Below are positions 1 to 10,100 of a DNA stretch of 64,000 nucleotides, piece by piece; positions within the stretch are counted from its first letter, which is position 1; each line of letters opens with the position of its first letter. The translations under genes and the position numbers were made by a program. The stretch covers positions 181,013 to 245,012 of the forward strand of contig DAOOIT010000001.1 of the NCBI GenBank assembly GCA_035384565.1. Direction: 5' to 3'. Source of the DNA: Planctomycetota bacterium (GTDB lineage Bacteria > Planctomycetota > PUPC01 > DSUN01). A model generated the notes under the pieces. It searched no databases, was not told where the DNA came from, and saw nothing but the letters and a program-made list of their open reading frames with translations.

Positions 1-1563
1 CTCCTGCACCTTCTCGGGGGTCTTGGCGCGGCCCATCTCGAGGGTCTCGGCGAACATGCGGATGAGGGCCAGCGGCGTCTTGAGCTCGTGCGAGACGTTC
101 GACACGAAGTCGCTCTTGAGCTGCGAGAACTCGAGTTCGCGGGCCGTGCCGCGGAGCATGATGACGACGCCGACGATGATGGCGACGATCATCAGGAGGT
201 TCACGGCGGGGAAGAGGAGCACGTTGTAGAAGGCGAGGCGGCGCAGCTCGGCGGGGCGGTGCTCCACGAGGCCCAGGCGCCAGGCGGGAAAGATGCCGGG
301 GAACGGGGCGGCCGCCGTGGGTTCCCGGCCGCCGTGGCCTGCGACGACGCTGCCCTTGCGGTCGGTGACCACGAAGCCCACGCCCGGCCCGAAGGGGCTG
401 ACGCGGAGCGCCCCGGGCAGCAGCGTGGCGGTCACGTGGGCGAGGTTGATCTTGAGGCCCAGGATGCGCCGCGAGCCGTCGTCGCCCCCCACGGCCGTGT
501 AGGCCAGCAGGTAGGGCTGGTCGGCGAACTCCTCGTCCCACAGGTGGCGGAACCCCTCTTCGCCCAGGCGCAGCGTGGGGGCCTGGAGCTCGAGGCGCGG
601 GAGCACGACGCGCCGCACGTAGGCGAGAAAGTGGGCCCGGCTGCTGCGCTGCTTCTCCTCGTCGCGCAGGGCCGCGTAGCGGCGCGGCTCGGGCGCTGGC
701 ACGCCGGGGCCGGCCAGCAGCGGCTCGAGGTCGGCCTGCACGCGCCGCTTGAAGTAGGCGACGCGGTCGGGGTCCGCCAGGCGGGTGCGCTCGCGCACCA
801 GGTCGGCGTAGAGGTCGAGGTAGGCGCCGATGGCCTCCTGGGTGCGGCCCAGCCTGGCCAGGGCCACCGCGATCTGGTAGCGGGCCAGCACGGCGAGCGA
901 GGGGCTGAGCACGGCCACGTTTTCCGTGGTGAGCAGGCGGCGATGCTCGGCGATGGCCTCGTCGAGCTTGCCCGTGCGCAGGAGCAGGACGGCGATGGCC
1001 TGCGTGGCGCGGATGCGCGCGGCGGGCGACAGCGAGCGCTCGCGGTAGCGGCGCAGGCTGGCCACCTGGGCGGCGGGGTCGGGCGGCGCGGCCTCGCCGT
1101 CGGGCGGCGCCGCGGCGGCGAGGGGCGGGAGGGGCTCGGTCCACAGAAAGGTCTCGGGCAGGGGGGGCGCGGCCTCGGGCTCGTCGGGGTAGAGCATGGC
1201 GCCGCGCTGCTCGAGGGCCACGCGGCGGTCGAGCAGCCGACGCTCGTCCAGCAGGAAGACCTCCTCCACCAGCTCGGTCTCGCGGCGCGCGCGCTCGAGC
1301 GCCGGCGCGATCTGGCGGGGTTCGAGGCGGTCGGCGGCCTGGCGCAGGCGCTTCTCAGCCGCGGCCACCAGGGCCTCGATCTCCTCGGCCCGAGAGCGCG
1401 CGGCCATGGCATATTGTTCGGCCAACGACTGCTCGAGCTGGCGCTTGAGGTCCAGCGTCAGCTTCAGCCCCACCAGCGTGAGCACGAGGCTGGGCAGGAT
1501 GATCGCCAGCACGGCGATGGTCACGATGCGGCGAATCGAGATGTGGGAGGTGTAACGCGGCAT
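1..1563 (-). CDS. Membrane sensor histidine kinase (C-terminus cut by window edge)
   Basis: This is the first 521 codons of a two-component sensor kinase, read from ATG at 1563 and running off the window start. A transmembrane helix lies at about residues 10-32. A long extracytoplasmic region follows, including an Ala/Arg-rich helical stretch that could be TPR-like. A second helix at about 445-470 (VLLFPAVNLLMIVAIIVG) leads straight into a HisKA domain with the H-box motif SNVSHELKTPLALIRM. The phospho-acceptor is His492. The catalytic HATPase domain would lie outside the window. The gene is last in the run of pseudopilin genes on this strand and starts about 40 bases after the upstream one, so it may be co-transcribed. 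The ligand is unknown. Confidence 0.9.
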   Translation of the reverse strand, partial: MPRYTSHISIRRIVTIAVLAIILPSLVLTLVGLKLTLDLKRQLEQSLAEQYAMAARSRAEEIEALVAAAEKRLRQAADRLEPRQIAPALERARRETELVEEVFLLDERRLLDRRVALEQRGAMLYPDEPEAAPPLPETFLWTEPLPPLAAAAPPDGEAAPPDPAAQVASLRRYRERSLSPAARIRATQAIAVLLLRTGKLDEAIAEHRRLLTTENVAVLSPSLAVLARYQIAVALARLGRTQEAIGAYLDLYADLVRERTRLADPDRVAYFKRRVQADLEPLLAGPGVPAPEPRRYAALRDEEKQRSSRAHFLAYVRRVVLPRLELQAPTLRLGEEGFRHLWDEEFADQPYLLAYTAVGGDDGSRRILGLKINLAHVTATLLPGALRVSPFGPGVGFVVTDRKGSVVAGHGGREPTAAAPFPGIFPAWRLGLVEHRPAELRRLAFYNVLLFPAVNLLMIVAIIVGVVIMLRGTARELEFSQLKSDFVSNVSHELKTPLALIRMFAETLEMGRAKTPEKVQE

Positions 1564-1573
1564 CGGGCCACTC

Positions 1574-1601
1574 GGCAGTGGGCAGTCGGCAGTCAGCAGC
1601 C
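1574..1601. repeat. Heptamer tandem repeat between kinase and gspI-like gene
   Basis: About four units of a 7-base repeat of the form GGCAGTS fill the short gap between the kinase start and the stop of the upstream pseudopilin gene. It is one of several 7-base tandem repeats in this operon, each with a different unit sequence. Confidence 0.7.
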
Positions 1602-1602
1602 G

Positions 1603-2052
1603 TCAGAAGCTCTTGCGCTGGAGCACGGTCTCATACGTCTCGGAGTTCCTGGCCTCGGCCGGCTCGTTGGGGTCGCCCCAGCGGATGAGCAGGGTCACCC
1701 GATAGTAGCTCGTGCCGCCGTAGAGCGGGGCGAACGTGGCCGTGTACGTGAAGCCGGGGAAATCCGGGTGCGTGGCGTCCGAGGGGGGCGCGACCGTGGG
1801 GTCGCGGGGGTCCTTCGGGTCGGCGTACTGCTTGAGGCCGGCCTGGAGCTGGTTGGCCACGGCCTCGGCCAGAAGGGCCGCGCGGCTGCGGTCCAGCGCC
1901 CGCTTGTGCGAGCGCATGCCCATGGCGAACAGGAAGAGCACCGAGGTGATGCTGATGGCGAGAATGCCGATGGCCAGCAGGATCTCGATGATGGTGAAGC
2001 CGCCGCGAGGGCGGAGTGCGGAGTGCGGAGTGCGGAATTCAGGACCCATCAT
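1603..2052 (-). CDS. GspI-like minor pseudopilin
   Basis: A 149-residue protein with a type IV prepilin N-terminus. A basic leader ends in Gly, cleavage is predicted before FTIIEILLAIGILAI with Glu at mature position 5, and one hydrophobic helix and a small globular domain follow. Size and position after the J-like gene fit GspI of a type II secretion-like machine, processed by prepilin peptidase at the inner membrane. The leader (codons about 6-14) is built from a tandem 7-base repeat at 2011-2035. Two adjacent ATGs (2052 and 2049) could start it. GspI by position; it might equally be called a generic prepilin-domain protein. Confidence 0.85.
   Translation of the reverse strand: MMGPEFRTPHSALRPRGGFTIIEILLAIGILAISITSVLFLFAMGMRSHKRALDRSRAALLAEAVANQLQAGLKQYADPKDPRDPTVAPPSDATHPDFPGFTYTATFAPLYGGTSYYRVTLLIRWGDPNEPAEARNSETYETVLQRKSF
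2011..2035. repeat. Heptamer repeat inside the gspI-like leader
   Basis: Units of GCGGAGT (plus strand) are repeated about three and a half times, encoding the HSALR part of the prepilin leader just before the Gly-Gly cleavage region. Confidence 0.8.
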
Positions 2053-2133
2053 CTGCGCTCATCCGGGAGTTCCGTGGTTTTCCTCTTCTCAGTCCTCTCC
2101 CATCGCATTCCGAAATCTCCAATCCGCGACAGG

Positions 2134-3849
2134 CTACCGCTGCCAGTGGTGGTAGGCGGGGATGCGGACGGTGAAGACGGCCACATTGCCCCGGAACACG
2201 TCGGCGCCGGCGGCGTGCGCGACGGGTCTCGTGCCGCGGCAGCCGCGTGCGGCCAGGCCGTCGCTGCCCTGGCGGGGGATGATGAACTCCGTGGGCGAGC
2301 CGATGCGGGCGTAGAAGAGCCATTCGTCGCCCACCTTGATGAAGCGGCGCGGGTCGCGCGCGAAGGCGGCCGCGGGGCGCTGCACGTCGTCGAAGCCTCG
2401 GGTGCTCAGGACGCCGAGCCGGCCCTCCGCCGCGGCGGGGAAGTCGGCGCCGATGGCCTGCGCGAGGCCGGTGGTGACGCGCTCGCCGCGGTCGGGCTCC
2501 AGCACCACGGTCACCTGCACCTGCTCGGGCAGGTAGCGGCTCGAGAGCCACTCGGCGCTGGCCGGGCGGGGGCGCCAGAGCCGCGGGTCGGGGCTGGTGT
2601 CGTCGTACTTCGTGTCGTAGCCGGGCTCGAGGTCGGGGCGGTCCTCCCAGGTGGTGGTGTCGGCGCCCCAGAAGCTCATGCCCAGGTGCAGCACGTTGGG
2701 GATGAAATCGTTGCTGCGAATCTCCTCGAGCTGCGAGACGACGTTGGGGATCGGCAGTTCGTCGGCCGCCGCCGCGGCGGGCTGGCGCAGGGGCGCCTCG
2801 AAGGCGCGGCGCAGCACGCCCAGCCCCGGCTTGCCCAGGCTGGAGTGATAGGGCTGGATGCGATAGACCACCTGCGCGCGGCCGGCCAGCGGGCGGTGGC
2901 TCTCGTCGATCTGCTTGTTGTCGTTGTCGTCGGCGTAGTTGAGGTACTCGGGCGAGGCGGGCGAGCCGGCGGTCTTGAGGGCGGCCTGCTCGACCTCGGG
3001 CGGCAGGGTGCGGGTGAAGGTGATGATCTGCGCGCCATCCCTCACGAACGCCGCGAAGGTGGGCCGGGGCTGCTGGGGCAGCGCGGCGGGGTCGCGGTAG
3101 CAATCGAGGAGGAGCACGGGCCGGCCCCCGGCGCGCATCGCGTCGCTGCGGAGGAACTGGGCGCGGTCCGAGAGCTCGGCCTTGATGAACACGATGTCGC
3201 CGCCCTGGACGGCGGGCGAGATGTCGGCCTCGCCGCCGCCCATGCCCTCGGTGGGGAGGTCGGCGAAGAGCCGCCAGCTCGTGTCGTCGGGGGCCGCGGG
3301 ATCGCCGGCCGGGGGCGCCAGGGTGGGGTCGTTGCGGCCCACGAACACCTGCGCGGTCGCGGCGGGGTCGCGCCAGAGCGCGTCGGTGCGGGCCTGGAGC
3401 AGGGCAGCGCCGATGCGGAAGGGCACGCGGATGCGCAGCACCACCGTGCCCGGGCCGGCGAAGCAGGTGAGCAGGCGGCCGTCGGTGGTGTCGGACGTCA
3501 CGTCCTTGACCGTGGAGAGGGCCGTGTCGAGGATGGCGCAGGGGTCGCCCGGCACGGTGGAGAGGTCGTAGAGGGTGTCGAGGGCGAAATGGAAGTCGGG
3601 CGCGGGCGGCGGGTCGAGCACGGCGGCGGCCAGGTCGTCGGCGATCTGGCGCTGGAGGGCCTGGAGCTTCTCGTTGGTGAGGCGGCCCGCCTCGCCGCGG
3701 CGCCAGGCGTCCACGGCGGCCGACATCAGGCCCACGAGCGCGGTGCCGAGGATGACGAAGACGCCCATCGCCACGAGGATTTCGACGAGGGTGAAGCCGC
3801 CGCGAGTGCGGAGTGCGGACTGCGGAGTATGGGAGTCAGAGTTCTTCAT
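2134..3849 (-). CDS. GspJ-like minor pseudopilin, enlarged
   Basis: A 571-residue protein with a classical prepilin N-terminus: leader ending RGG, then FTLVEILVAMGVFVILGTAL with Glu5. GspJ is usually near 200 residues, so this is more than twice the family length. The extra mass is a hydrophilic region with no repeat or domain I recognise. Its place between K-like and I-like genes supports the J assignment. The leader again contains a heptamer repeat (3804-3831) and shares SALR and RGGFT with the next gene. The product would sit in a pseudopilus tip complex with the H, I and K proteins. Confidence 0.85.
   Translation of the reverse strand: MKNSDSHTPQSALRTRGGFTLVEILVAMGVFVILGTALVGLMSAAVDAWRRGEAGRLTNEKLQALQRQIADDLAAAVLDPPPAPDFHFALDTLYDLSTVPGDPCAILDTALSTVKDVTSDTTDGRLLTCFAGPGTVVLRIRVPFRIGAALLQARTDALWRDPAATAQVFVGRNDPTLAPPAGDPAAPDDTSWRLFADLPTEGMGGGEADISPAVQGGDIVFIKAELSDRAQFLRSDAMRAGGRPVLLLDCYRDPAALPQQPRPTFAAFVRDGAQIITFTRTLPPEVEQAALKTAGSPASPEYLNYADDNDNKQIDESHRPLAGRAQVVYRIQPYHSSLGKPGLGVLRRAFEAPLRQPAAAAADELPIPNVVSQLEEIRSNDFIPNVLHLGMSFWGADTTTWEDRPDLEPGYDTKYDDTSPDPRLWRPRPASAEWLSSRYLPEQVQVTVVLEPDRGERVTTGLAQAIGADFPAAAEGRLGVLSTRGFDDVQRPAAAFARDPRRFIKVGDEWLFYARIGSPTEFIIPRQGSDGLAARGCRGTRPVAHAAGADVFRGNVAVFTVRIPAYHHWQR
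3804..3831. repeat. Heptamer repeat inside the gspJ-like leader
   Basis: Four 7-base units (GAGTGCG, GAGTGCG, GACTGCG, GAGTATG on the plus strand) encode the leader residues immediately before the prepilin cleavage site. Confidence 0.8.
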
Positions 3850-3919
3850 CCGTGCCCATCCGTCCAGGCCGTGGTTGGCTTCTCTATAGTCCGCACTCTG
3901 GAGTCCCCAATCCGCAATC

Positions 3920-6900
3920 TCAGTACGGCATCTCCCTGTGTTCCATCACGTGGGTCGGGGCCTTGTAGCGGAGCGTAATGGAGTCCACCCACGGCGTGCG
4001 CCAGGGGACGTTGTAGTTGGGTGCGGCGCCCTCGGCGGCCTTGTAGTCATTGTACTTGAAGTAGACGCGGAGGCGAATGCGGTCGCCGTACTGGCCGAGG
4101 GGGGTGCTGTCGTTGCGTGCGTTGATGTAGTTGTGGGCCGTCGGGTCATCGAAGAGGTAGATGACGGGCTTCTTGAGGCGATAGCCGGGCGGGTCGTAGA
4201 CGGCGTCGGTGCGCGAGGGCACGGCGCTCCAGAGGACCGGCTGCGCGACGGGCTTGCCCGTGGCCGGGTCGGCGGCCGCATCGTCCCAGGCCGGCGCGTT
4301 GTCCACCTGGGCCATCACCTGGATGTCCCACGGGTCGTCGGGGTCGAGGGGCTTGTCGTTGACGATCGTGCCCGTGGCCGGGTCGTACTGGGCCTCGGTC
4401 CACTTCACCTGGGTCCACAGCGCGCCGGGCAGGGAGCAGGCGAACTCCCAGTAGCCCACGGGCGTGGCGGCGCGGTGGGGGGTGAACTCGCCGGTATGCG
4501 AGAGGGGATAGCGGTCGTGGAAGCGGGCCTCGCGCAGACGCACGATGCGGCGGCCGAGGGCGCCGGCCGCGTCGGCGTAATAGGCCGGCTCCTCCTCCGT
4601 GAAGTCCACCGCGCTCACGGCATTGGTTGCGCCGGGCGTGAGGTAGTCCTCCCGCGGGGTGCCGAAGCGCTGGCGGAGGAGCTTGATACCGGTGAGGAGG
4701 GGCATGTCCTGGTAGTCCCAGGTCCCCGTGGCGGCATCGTAGGTGCCGGGCAGGGGCACCTTGCCGGTCCAGATCGGGGTGTTGCCGTTGCGGTCCTGCG
4801 CGTAGCCGACGATTTCGTTGCCGATCTGCACGTAGCCCTCGGCGGGGAAGTTGTCGTGGTGTTCGACCACGATGCCGTACTCGTATTCGGGCTTCGAGAG
4901 GTCGAAGGCGGGGTCGTTGTCGGGCAGGACCTTGATCTTGCCGTCCTCGAGGAGCAGGCGGCCGGCCTCGTCGCGCTGGAGCTTGACCATGGGGCGCGGG
5001 GCGAGGCTGGTGTGGATGTGGTCGAGGGGGTTCACGCGGGCGCCGAGGGCGTGGCTGTCGGGCGTGGTGCCCAGGCAGCCGCGCTCGAGGATGAGCAGCT
5101 CGACGCTGATGATGCTGACGCTGGCGCTGCTGGACCTTCCGTTGGGGTCGAGGAACCAGCTCGTGGTCGCGGGGTCGTACATCTGGATATCCTGGGCCGT
5201 GGAGTTGAGGATGCCGCGGTGGGTGAGGGTGATCTCGAGGGCGTTCTTGCTCGTGTCGTAGCGCTTGCCGCTGAAGAAGACGCGCTCTTCGGCATTGATG
5301 TAGTGGTTGCCGTAGATGATCTTGCCGTCGGCGCTCCGCACCTCCTGGCCGGCCTGGAGGTCCTGGTTGATCGCGTCCCACGTGACGCCGTAGGTGGTCA
5401 TGATGTCGCGGATGCGGTTCCAGTAGTCGAGGTTGGCCCAGGAGTTGTGGATGGTGAGGTAGCCCATGTCGGGGAAGTCCTTGGCCTCGTCCTCGGTGAG
5501 GTCGAGATAGAGCTTCGTGTCGTCCTTCTTCGCCACGACCACCAGGTCGTTGGCGAAGGGGAGGGGGTTGCCGTCGTTGTCGAGGGGGCGGATGAACTTG
5601 ATGGGGGCCGAGGTGCGGCCGACGGGGCGGCGGTACATGACGCGGTAATACATCACCTCGTCGTCCATCTTCAGGTAGCCCTCGAGGGGCCAGGAGCCCA
5701 CGTGGCCGTTGGAGTGGAAGCGGAAGGGCTCGGTCGCGTCGCGCGGCACCACGTCCTCGAGGTTGCCGATGCGCAGGTAGAAGGGCGGGGTGTAGCCGGC
5801 GGGCAGGCCGCTGAAGTCGCGCACGTGCTTCGCGCCGTCGGGCGCGCCGCCGGCGGAGGCCGGCTTGCAGTCCCACAGCCGTGCGACGCCGTAGGGGGCC
5901 TGGTAGATCTTCACCTCGTCGAAGGTGGCGTTGGCGGGGCGCTCGGGCTCGCCCGTGCTCGGGCCGCCGCCGTCGGTGGCCGGCGCGCCCTTGTCGCCGT
6001 CCTTGTACATCGTGTCGCTGCCGAGGTAGAAGTGCTTGTCGGGCTCGATGGGCAGGCCCGAGGGGAACTTGATGAGCCGCGGGCGGTTGACGTAGGAGAA
6101 GACGTGCGCCGGCGGCGGGGCGATGGACTCGCGGAAGGCGAACATGTTGCCCCGGCCGTGGTGCACCCAGTGGTCCTCGCGCTGGCCGGTGTTGTCGGTG
6201 AGCGTGACCTCGTCGTGCACGCCCTTCTCGAGGTCCATGTACCGCTCGACGAGGTCGTTGCCGAGCACGCGGAGGTAGCCGGAGCAGAAGAACACGGGCA
6301 TGACCTTGGAGGCGGGCGCGGCGGGGAAGGCGAAGGGGGCGGGCGGGTCGGTCGTCTTGTCGCCCGTGCCGGCCGCGGCGCGGGTGATGTCGTAGAGGAA
6401 CTTGCCGGCGAGGAGCTTCTCCTCGACGTCGTCCTGGCCGACGGGCACGGGCGGGTGCGGGAAGCGCGGGTAAGTGAACTGAATCCACTCGAAGGGCTGG
6501 TTGACGTCGAGGGCGTTGGGCTCAGCGGCGCTGCGGAAGCCGATCTGGAAAATGCCGCGGCCCTTGCGGTCGCGCAGCTCGTCCACCGTGGCGTCGGTGC
6601 CCACGAGGTCGTGGGTGATGGTCTGGATGCCGCGGTGGCCGCGGGCGAGGTCGTGGTTGCTGGAGAGCTTGAGGCAGTTGAAGCGCAGCTTGGCGCCCTC
6701 GACGATGGGCTTCTCGGCGGTGTCGAAGCAGGCGCGGCGGCCGGTGTAGTTCGCGGGGTCGTTGAAACCCGCGACGTAGCCGATGTACCAGGCGATCCGG
6801 CGCTTCTGGTCGTCGGTCTTCGTCGGGTCGGCGGCATCGTCGGGGTGATAGCGCCAGACGAGCACGACGCCGGCTTTGCCGAACTTGACGGCCTCGCCGG

Positions 6901-9900
6901 CGTCGGCGGCGTCGGGGTTGGCCTCGACTTTGAAGAAGCCGAAGCCGTCGGTGGTGTCCTCGATGAGGCGCTTGGCGATGGTGGGGCGCTGGGTCGTGCA
7001 CGTGAGCATCGAGAGGAGACCCGGGTCGGCGGCCACGGCGTCGAATCGCGCCGCGTCGTCGGCCAGGGCTCCGCCATCCTCGACCGAGGGCACGATCCAC
7101 TTCTCGCTGGCGGCGAGGGGCAGCCAGTCGCCCGAGGGAATCGTGTTGTCGGGCGCGCCGCCCAGGGTGGCGGCCTGGTACGAGCTGGAGAACTGGTCCC
7201 AGTAGTTCGTGGTGCCGACGGCGGTAGTGGCGGCGGGGGCGGCGACGCCGGCGGGATTCGTCTCGTCGCCGTCGGTGACGGTGACCTGGGGATAGCCCGT
7301 CGGGCCGTTGCCGGCGGGCAGGGCGTGGAGCAGGGCCGGCTCCTGGCTCGCGTCCATCATGTTGTCGAGCAGGTGCTCGATGTCGCCCTCGCCCCACTCG
7401 TCGCTGTCCTTGTGCACGTAGTCCACATAGCCGTGCAGCTCGATGCGGGTGCCGTCGGGGTGGGAGAGGGCCTTGGTGCCGCGCGAGCCGCGGCCGACGG
7501 GGGCGCTGGTGGCGTCGGTGAGGATGGTGAGGGCGTTGCCGGCGATGCCGGTGTACTCGATGATCTCGCCGCCCAGGATGGCCGCGCCGGCGACCGGCCA
7601 GGGCTGATGGCGGAAGGGGCTGGTCGGGTTCGGGTCGCTCGTGCCCGTGCCGGTGCAGGGGATGCTGGCGGCGGTGTCGAGCACGCCCGTGGTGCGGGCG
7701 ACGGGGAAGTAGCTGCCCACGCTGCGGCCGTTGATGAGCAGGGCCATCTCGTTGTAGCGGATGCCCTTGACGATGGCAACCAGGTGGTACCAGCGCTCGG
7801 GCAGCATGGGGAACCACTCGTGCGCGAGCAGGCCGGCGGGCGCCGACGAGTCGCCCGTGATGCGGCAGCGCACCTGGGCGGCGATGGGCTGGTTGGTCGA
7901 GTCGGCCACGTGCAGCACCAGGTCGCCGCTGGCCGAATCGCGGCCGTAGTAGACGAGCGCCAGGCGGTTGCTGAACGGCTGCTGGCCGAGGTCGAAGAGC
8001 ACGCGGTCGCGCGAGTAGTCGAACTTCGCGCTGCCCGAGGCGCCGGGGTCGGCGTCGAACTTCACCCACGTTTCGAGGATGAGCGGCAGCACCACGTTAT
8101 CGCCGCTGTGGGCGATGTTGTTGGCGTCAATGGGCTTGCCGTCGGCGTCCTTCGCGCCGTCCACGCGGGCGGGGTAGACGAGGGTGCGGGTCTCGGCGGA
8201 CCCGTCGGCCAGGGTGGCCCGGCCGATGTGGATGCCCTCGGGGCTGAGGTCCGTGTCGTCGCCGGGGTCCTTCTTCACGGTCGTCAGGTCGGCGAAGGGC
8301 TGGGGCCACACGGAGTCGCGTCCGCCGTCCCGCCCGCCCCAGAGGGCTTTCTCGAGGAGGGGGCCGTTGAAGCGGGCGACGAAGCGCGCGGCCACGTGGG
8401 CCGGGTCGGCGGGGTCGTACTCGACGAGCGGCAGCCCCAGCCGGCCGTGGCGGGCGACGGCGCTGGTGGGCACCTCGGTCTGCTTGGGCGCCACGTCGGC
8501 CACCTGGGTGGGGTTGGGCCAGGTGGCCAGGCGGCGGGCGAGGCCGGCCTGGAGGGGCCGCTCGAACTCCTCCTGGCTGTCAATCTTGATCTCGAGGTCC
8601 ACGCACGGGGCCACCTGGGCGACCTCGCGCACAGTGTAGCGGGCCAGCTCGCGGCCGTCGGCCGCGTTCATCACGCCCGTGGCCTCGAGGGTGTAGATGT
8701 TGAACGAGTGGCAGCAGAGGGGGGCGGTGGTGGTGCTCGTGTCGAGCACGGCGGCGTTGCGGGGGTTGATGGCGGCGGCCAGGATGGCCGCCTTGCTGTC
8801 GGGCGTGAGCTTGTCTTCCTTCACCAGCTCGTCGAGCACGCCGGCCAGGTCGTGCTCGATGTCGGTGAAGAGCAGGCGCACCTCGACCGGCGGGTCGGCC
8901 CTGCGGTCGCGGTCCACCCGCGCAGCGAGAGGGTGCGAGGGGTCCTTGTCGTCGAACCACACGGTCAGGCCCGAGGCGGTCTTGGCGTTGTAGCGGACGG
9001 CATCGCCCTCGACCGAGATCCAGTAGCCGTCGCCCGGGGCGGGGGTGGGGAAGTCCGCGGTGCTCTGGAGGGTGACTTCGGCGGCGTTGACGCTGAGGTC
9101 GGCGGCCAGCGTGGTGAAGACGCGCAGGCGGCGGATGAGGGCCTCGAAGTCGTCGGTCACCGTCTTGTCCACGGTGCCGTCGCCGTCGGTGTCGAAGCTC
9201 TGGGTGGCGTAGCCCACGCCCTTGTGCTGGTCGGCGGCGCGGTCGGGCTGGTGCAGGCGGAGGCCGCGCAGCAGGGCGCGGAGCACCTCCTCGCGGCACG
9301 TGTTGAGGTTCACGGGGTGTTGCGGGGGGGAGCCGGCCGCCGCGTCGCCCACGAGCGGGGCCGAGTGGAGCGTGAGGAAGCGGACGATGCGCTGGAACTC
9401 GGCCTCGGAGAGGAGCGTGCTGGCCTGACGGGCCTGGGGGAAGCTGGTGAAGGGGGGCCGGCCGATGGGGTCGGCGGGGTTGCGCCACAGCTCGTCGGCG
9501 ATCTTCTCGGCGCGCGTGTTCCCGGGATTCGCCGGGTCGAGTGTTTCGCCCGTGATCAGGGCCAGAAGGTTGGCCAGGAGGGGGCGAGGGGCGCTGTTGA
9601 GGTGAATCTTCGCCTGCTCGTCCTCGGCGCGGGCGCTCCACATGGCGCCGGCGGGGTTGGCCAGCACGATGCCGCCGGGCGGGTCGTCGAGGAGGCTCAC
9701 GCGCAGCTCGCCAAGACAATCCACATAGGGCGAGTTGTAGACGGTGGGCGGTGGGGTGCGGGTGGGGTCGGCCTCGATGCGCTCGTAGAACTCGTGGGAC
9801 CGTTCGAGCTGGGCCTTGGCGAGGTTGAGGGCGCCGAGGGCGACCAGGCGCGCCTGGGTGCGCGCGGCGAAGTTGATGCTCGTCAGCTCGGCCTGCCGCA

Positions 9901-10078
9901 TCGAGATGGCGAAGGGGGCGCCGATGATCACCAGGCCCACGAGCACGAGCACGACCATGAGGATGGCGAAGCCGCGCTCGCGCGAGGAAAGGGAAGCGCG
10001 TCCGACGAGTCCGACAAGTCGGACAGGGCGGACAAGTTGGATAGGTCGGGCAGGTCGGGCAGGTCTTGCGGGGCTCAT
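3920..10078 (-). CDS. Giant GspK-like pseudopilin with LamG-like region
   Basis: A 2052-residue protein read from ATG at 10078, which has GAGGA upstream; an upstream in-frame ATG at 10384 would overlap the previous gene and lacks support. After a 36-residue leader comes RERG and a hydrophobic helix, FAILMVVLVLVGLVIIGA. It lacks Glu5, as GspK does. Around residue 256 there is a VNLNTCREEVLRALL segment of the kind found in GspK helix-hairpin-helix regions. A LamG/concanavalin-like segment begins near residue 668 (LETWVKF, later WYHLVAIVKG). The remainder is beta-rich and unrecognised. GspK is normally near 300 residues, so this is an extreme enlargement. It probably caps a surface pseudopilus and may bind polysaccharide or matrix. 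Confidence 0.85.
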   Translation of the reverse strand: MSPARPARPARPIQLVRPVRLVGLVGRASLSSRERGFAILMVVLVLVGLVIIGAPFAISMRQAELTSINFAARTQARLVALGALNLAKAQLERSHEFYERIEADPTRTPPPTVYNSPYVDCLGELRVSLLDDPPGGIVLANPAGAMWSARAEDEQAKIHLNSAPRPLLANLLALITGETLDPANPGNTRAEKIADELWRNPADPIGRPPFTSFPQARQASTLLSEAEFQRIVRFLTLHSAPLVGDAAAGSPPQHPVNLNTCREEVLRALLRGLRLHQPDRAADQHKGVGYATQSFDTDGDGTVDKTVTDDFEALIRRLRVFTTLAADLSVNAAEVTLQSTADFPTPAPGDGYWISVEGDAVRYNAKTASGLTVWFDDKDPSHPLAARVDRDRRADPPVEVRLLFTDIEHDLAGVLDELVKEDKLTPDSKAAILAAAINPRNAAVLDTSTTTAPLCCHSFNIYTLEATGVMNAADGRELARYTVREVAQVAPCVDLEIKIDSQEEFERPLQAGLARRLATWPNPTQVADVAPKQTEVPTSAVARHGRLGLPLVEYDPADPAHVAARFVARFNGPLLEKALWGGRDGGRDSVWPQPFADLTTVKKDPGDDTDLSPEGIHIGRATLADGSAETRTLVYPARVDGAKDADGKPIDANNIAHSGDNVVLPLILETWVKFDADPGASGSAKFDYSRDRVLFDLGQQPFSNRLALVYYGRDSASGDLVLHVADSTNQPIAAQVRCRITGDSSAPAGLLAHEWFPMLPERWYHLVAIVKGIRYNEMALLINGRSVGSYFPVARTTGVLDTAASIPCTGTGTSDPNPTSPFRHQPWPVAGAAILGGEIIEYTGIAGNALTILTDATSAPVGRGSRGTKALSHPDGTRIELHGYVDYVHKDSDEWGEGDIEHLLDNMMDASQEPALLHALPAGNGPTGYPQVTVTDGDETNPAGVAAPAATTAVGTTNYWDQFSSSYQAATLGGAPDNTIPSGDWLPLAASEKWIVPSVEDGGALADDAARFDAVAADPGLLSMLTCTTQRPTIAKRLIEDTTDGFGFFKVEANPDAADAGEAVKFGKAGVVLVWRYHPDDAADPTKTDDQKRRIAWYIGYVAGFNDPANYTGRRACFDTAEKPIVEGAKLRFNCLKLSSNHDLARGHRGIQTITHDLVGTDATVDELRDRKGRGIFQIGFRSAAEPNALDVNQPFEWIQFTYPRFPHPPVPVGQDDVEEKLLAGKFLYDITRAAAGTGDKTTDPPAPFAFPAAPASKVMPVFFCSGYLRVLGNDLVERYMDLEKGVHDEVTLTDNTGQREDHWVHHGRGNMFAFRESIAPPPAHVFSYVNRPRLIKFPSGLPIEPDKHFYLGSDTMYKDGDKGAPATDGGGPSTGEPERPANATFDEVKIYQAPYGVARLWDCKPASAGGAPDGAKHVRDFSGLPAGYTPPFYLRIGNLEDVVPRDATEPFRFHSNGHVGSWPLEGYLKMDDEVMYYRVMYRRPVGRTSAPIKFIRPLDNDGNPLPFANDLVVVAKKDDTKLYLDLTEDEAKDFPDMGYLTIHNSWANLDYWNRIRDIMTTYGVTWDAINQDLQAGQEVRSADGKIIYGNHYINAEERVFFSGKRYDTSKNALEITLTHRGILNSTAQDIQMYDPATTSWFLDPNGRSSSASVSIISVELLILERGCLGTTPDSHALGARVNPLDHIHTSLAPRPMVKLQRDEAGRLLLEDGKIKVLPDNDPAFDLSKPEYEYGIVVEHHDNFPAEGYVQIGNEIVGYAQDRNGNTPIWTGKVPLPGTYDAATGTWDYQDMPLLTGIKLLRQRFGTPREDYLTPGATNAVSAVDFTEEEPAYYADAAGALGRRIVRLREARFHDRYPLSHTGEFTPHRAATPVGYWEFACSLPGALWTQVKWTEAQYDPATGTIVNDKPLDPDDPWDIQVMAQVDNAPAWDDAAADPATGKPVAQPVLWSAVPSRTDAVYDPPGYRLKKPVIYLFDDPTAHNYINARNDSTPLGQYGDRIRLRVYFKYNDYKAAEGAAPNYNVPWRTPWVDSITLRYKAPTHVMEHREMPY
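10001..10072. repeat. Nonamer tandem repeat encoding the gspK-like leader
   Basis: Eight consecutive 9-base units with consensus TCGGACAGG on the plus strand. They encode most of the 36-residue leader as three-residue repeats (LVR, PVR, LVG and similar) just before the prepilin cleavage site. Confidence 0.85.
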
Positions 10079-10100
10079 TCCTGTGTCCTCGGGCGGGCCG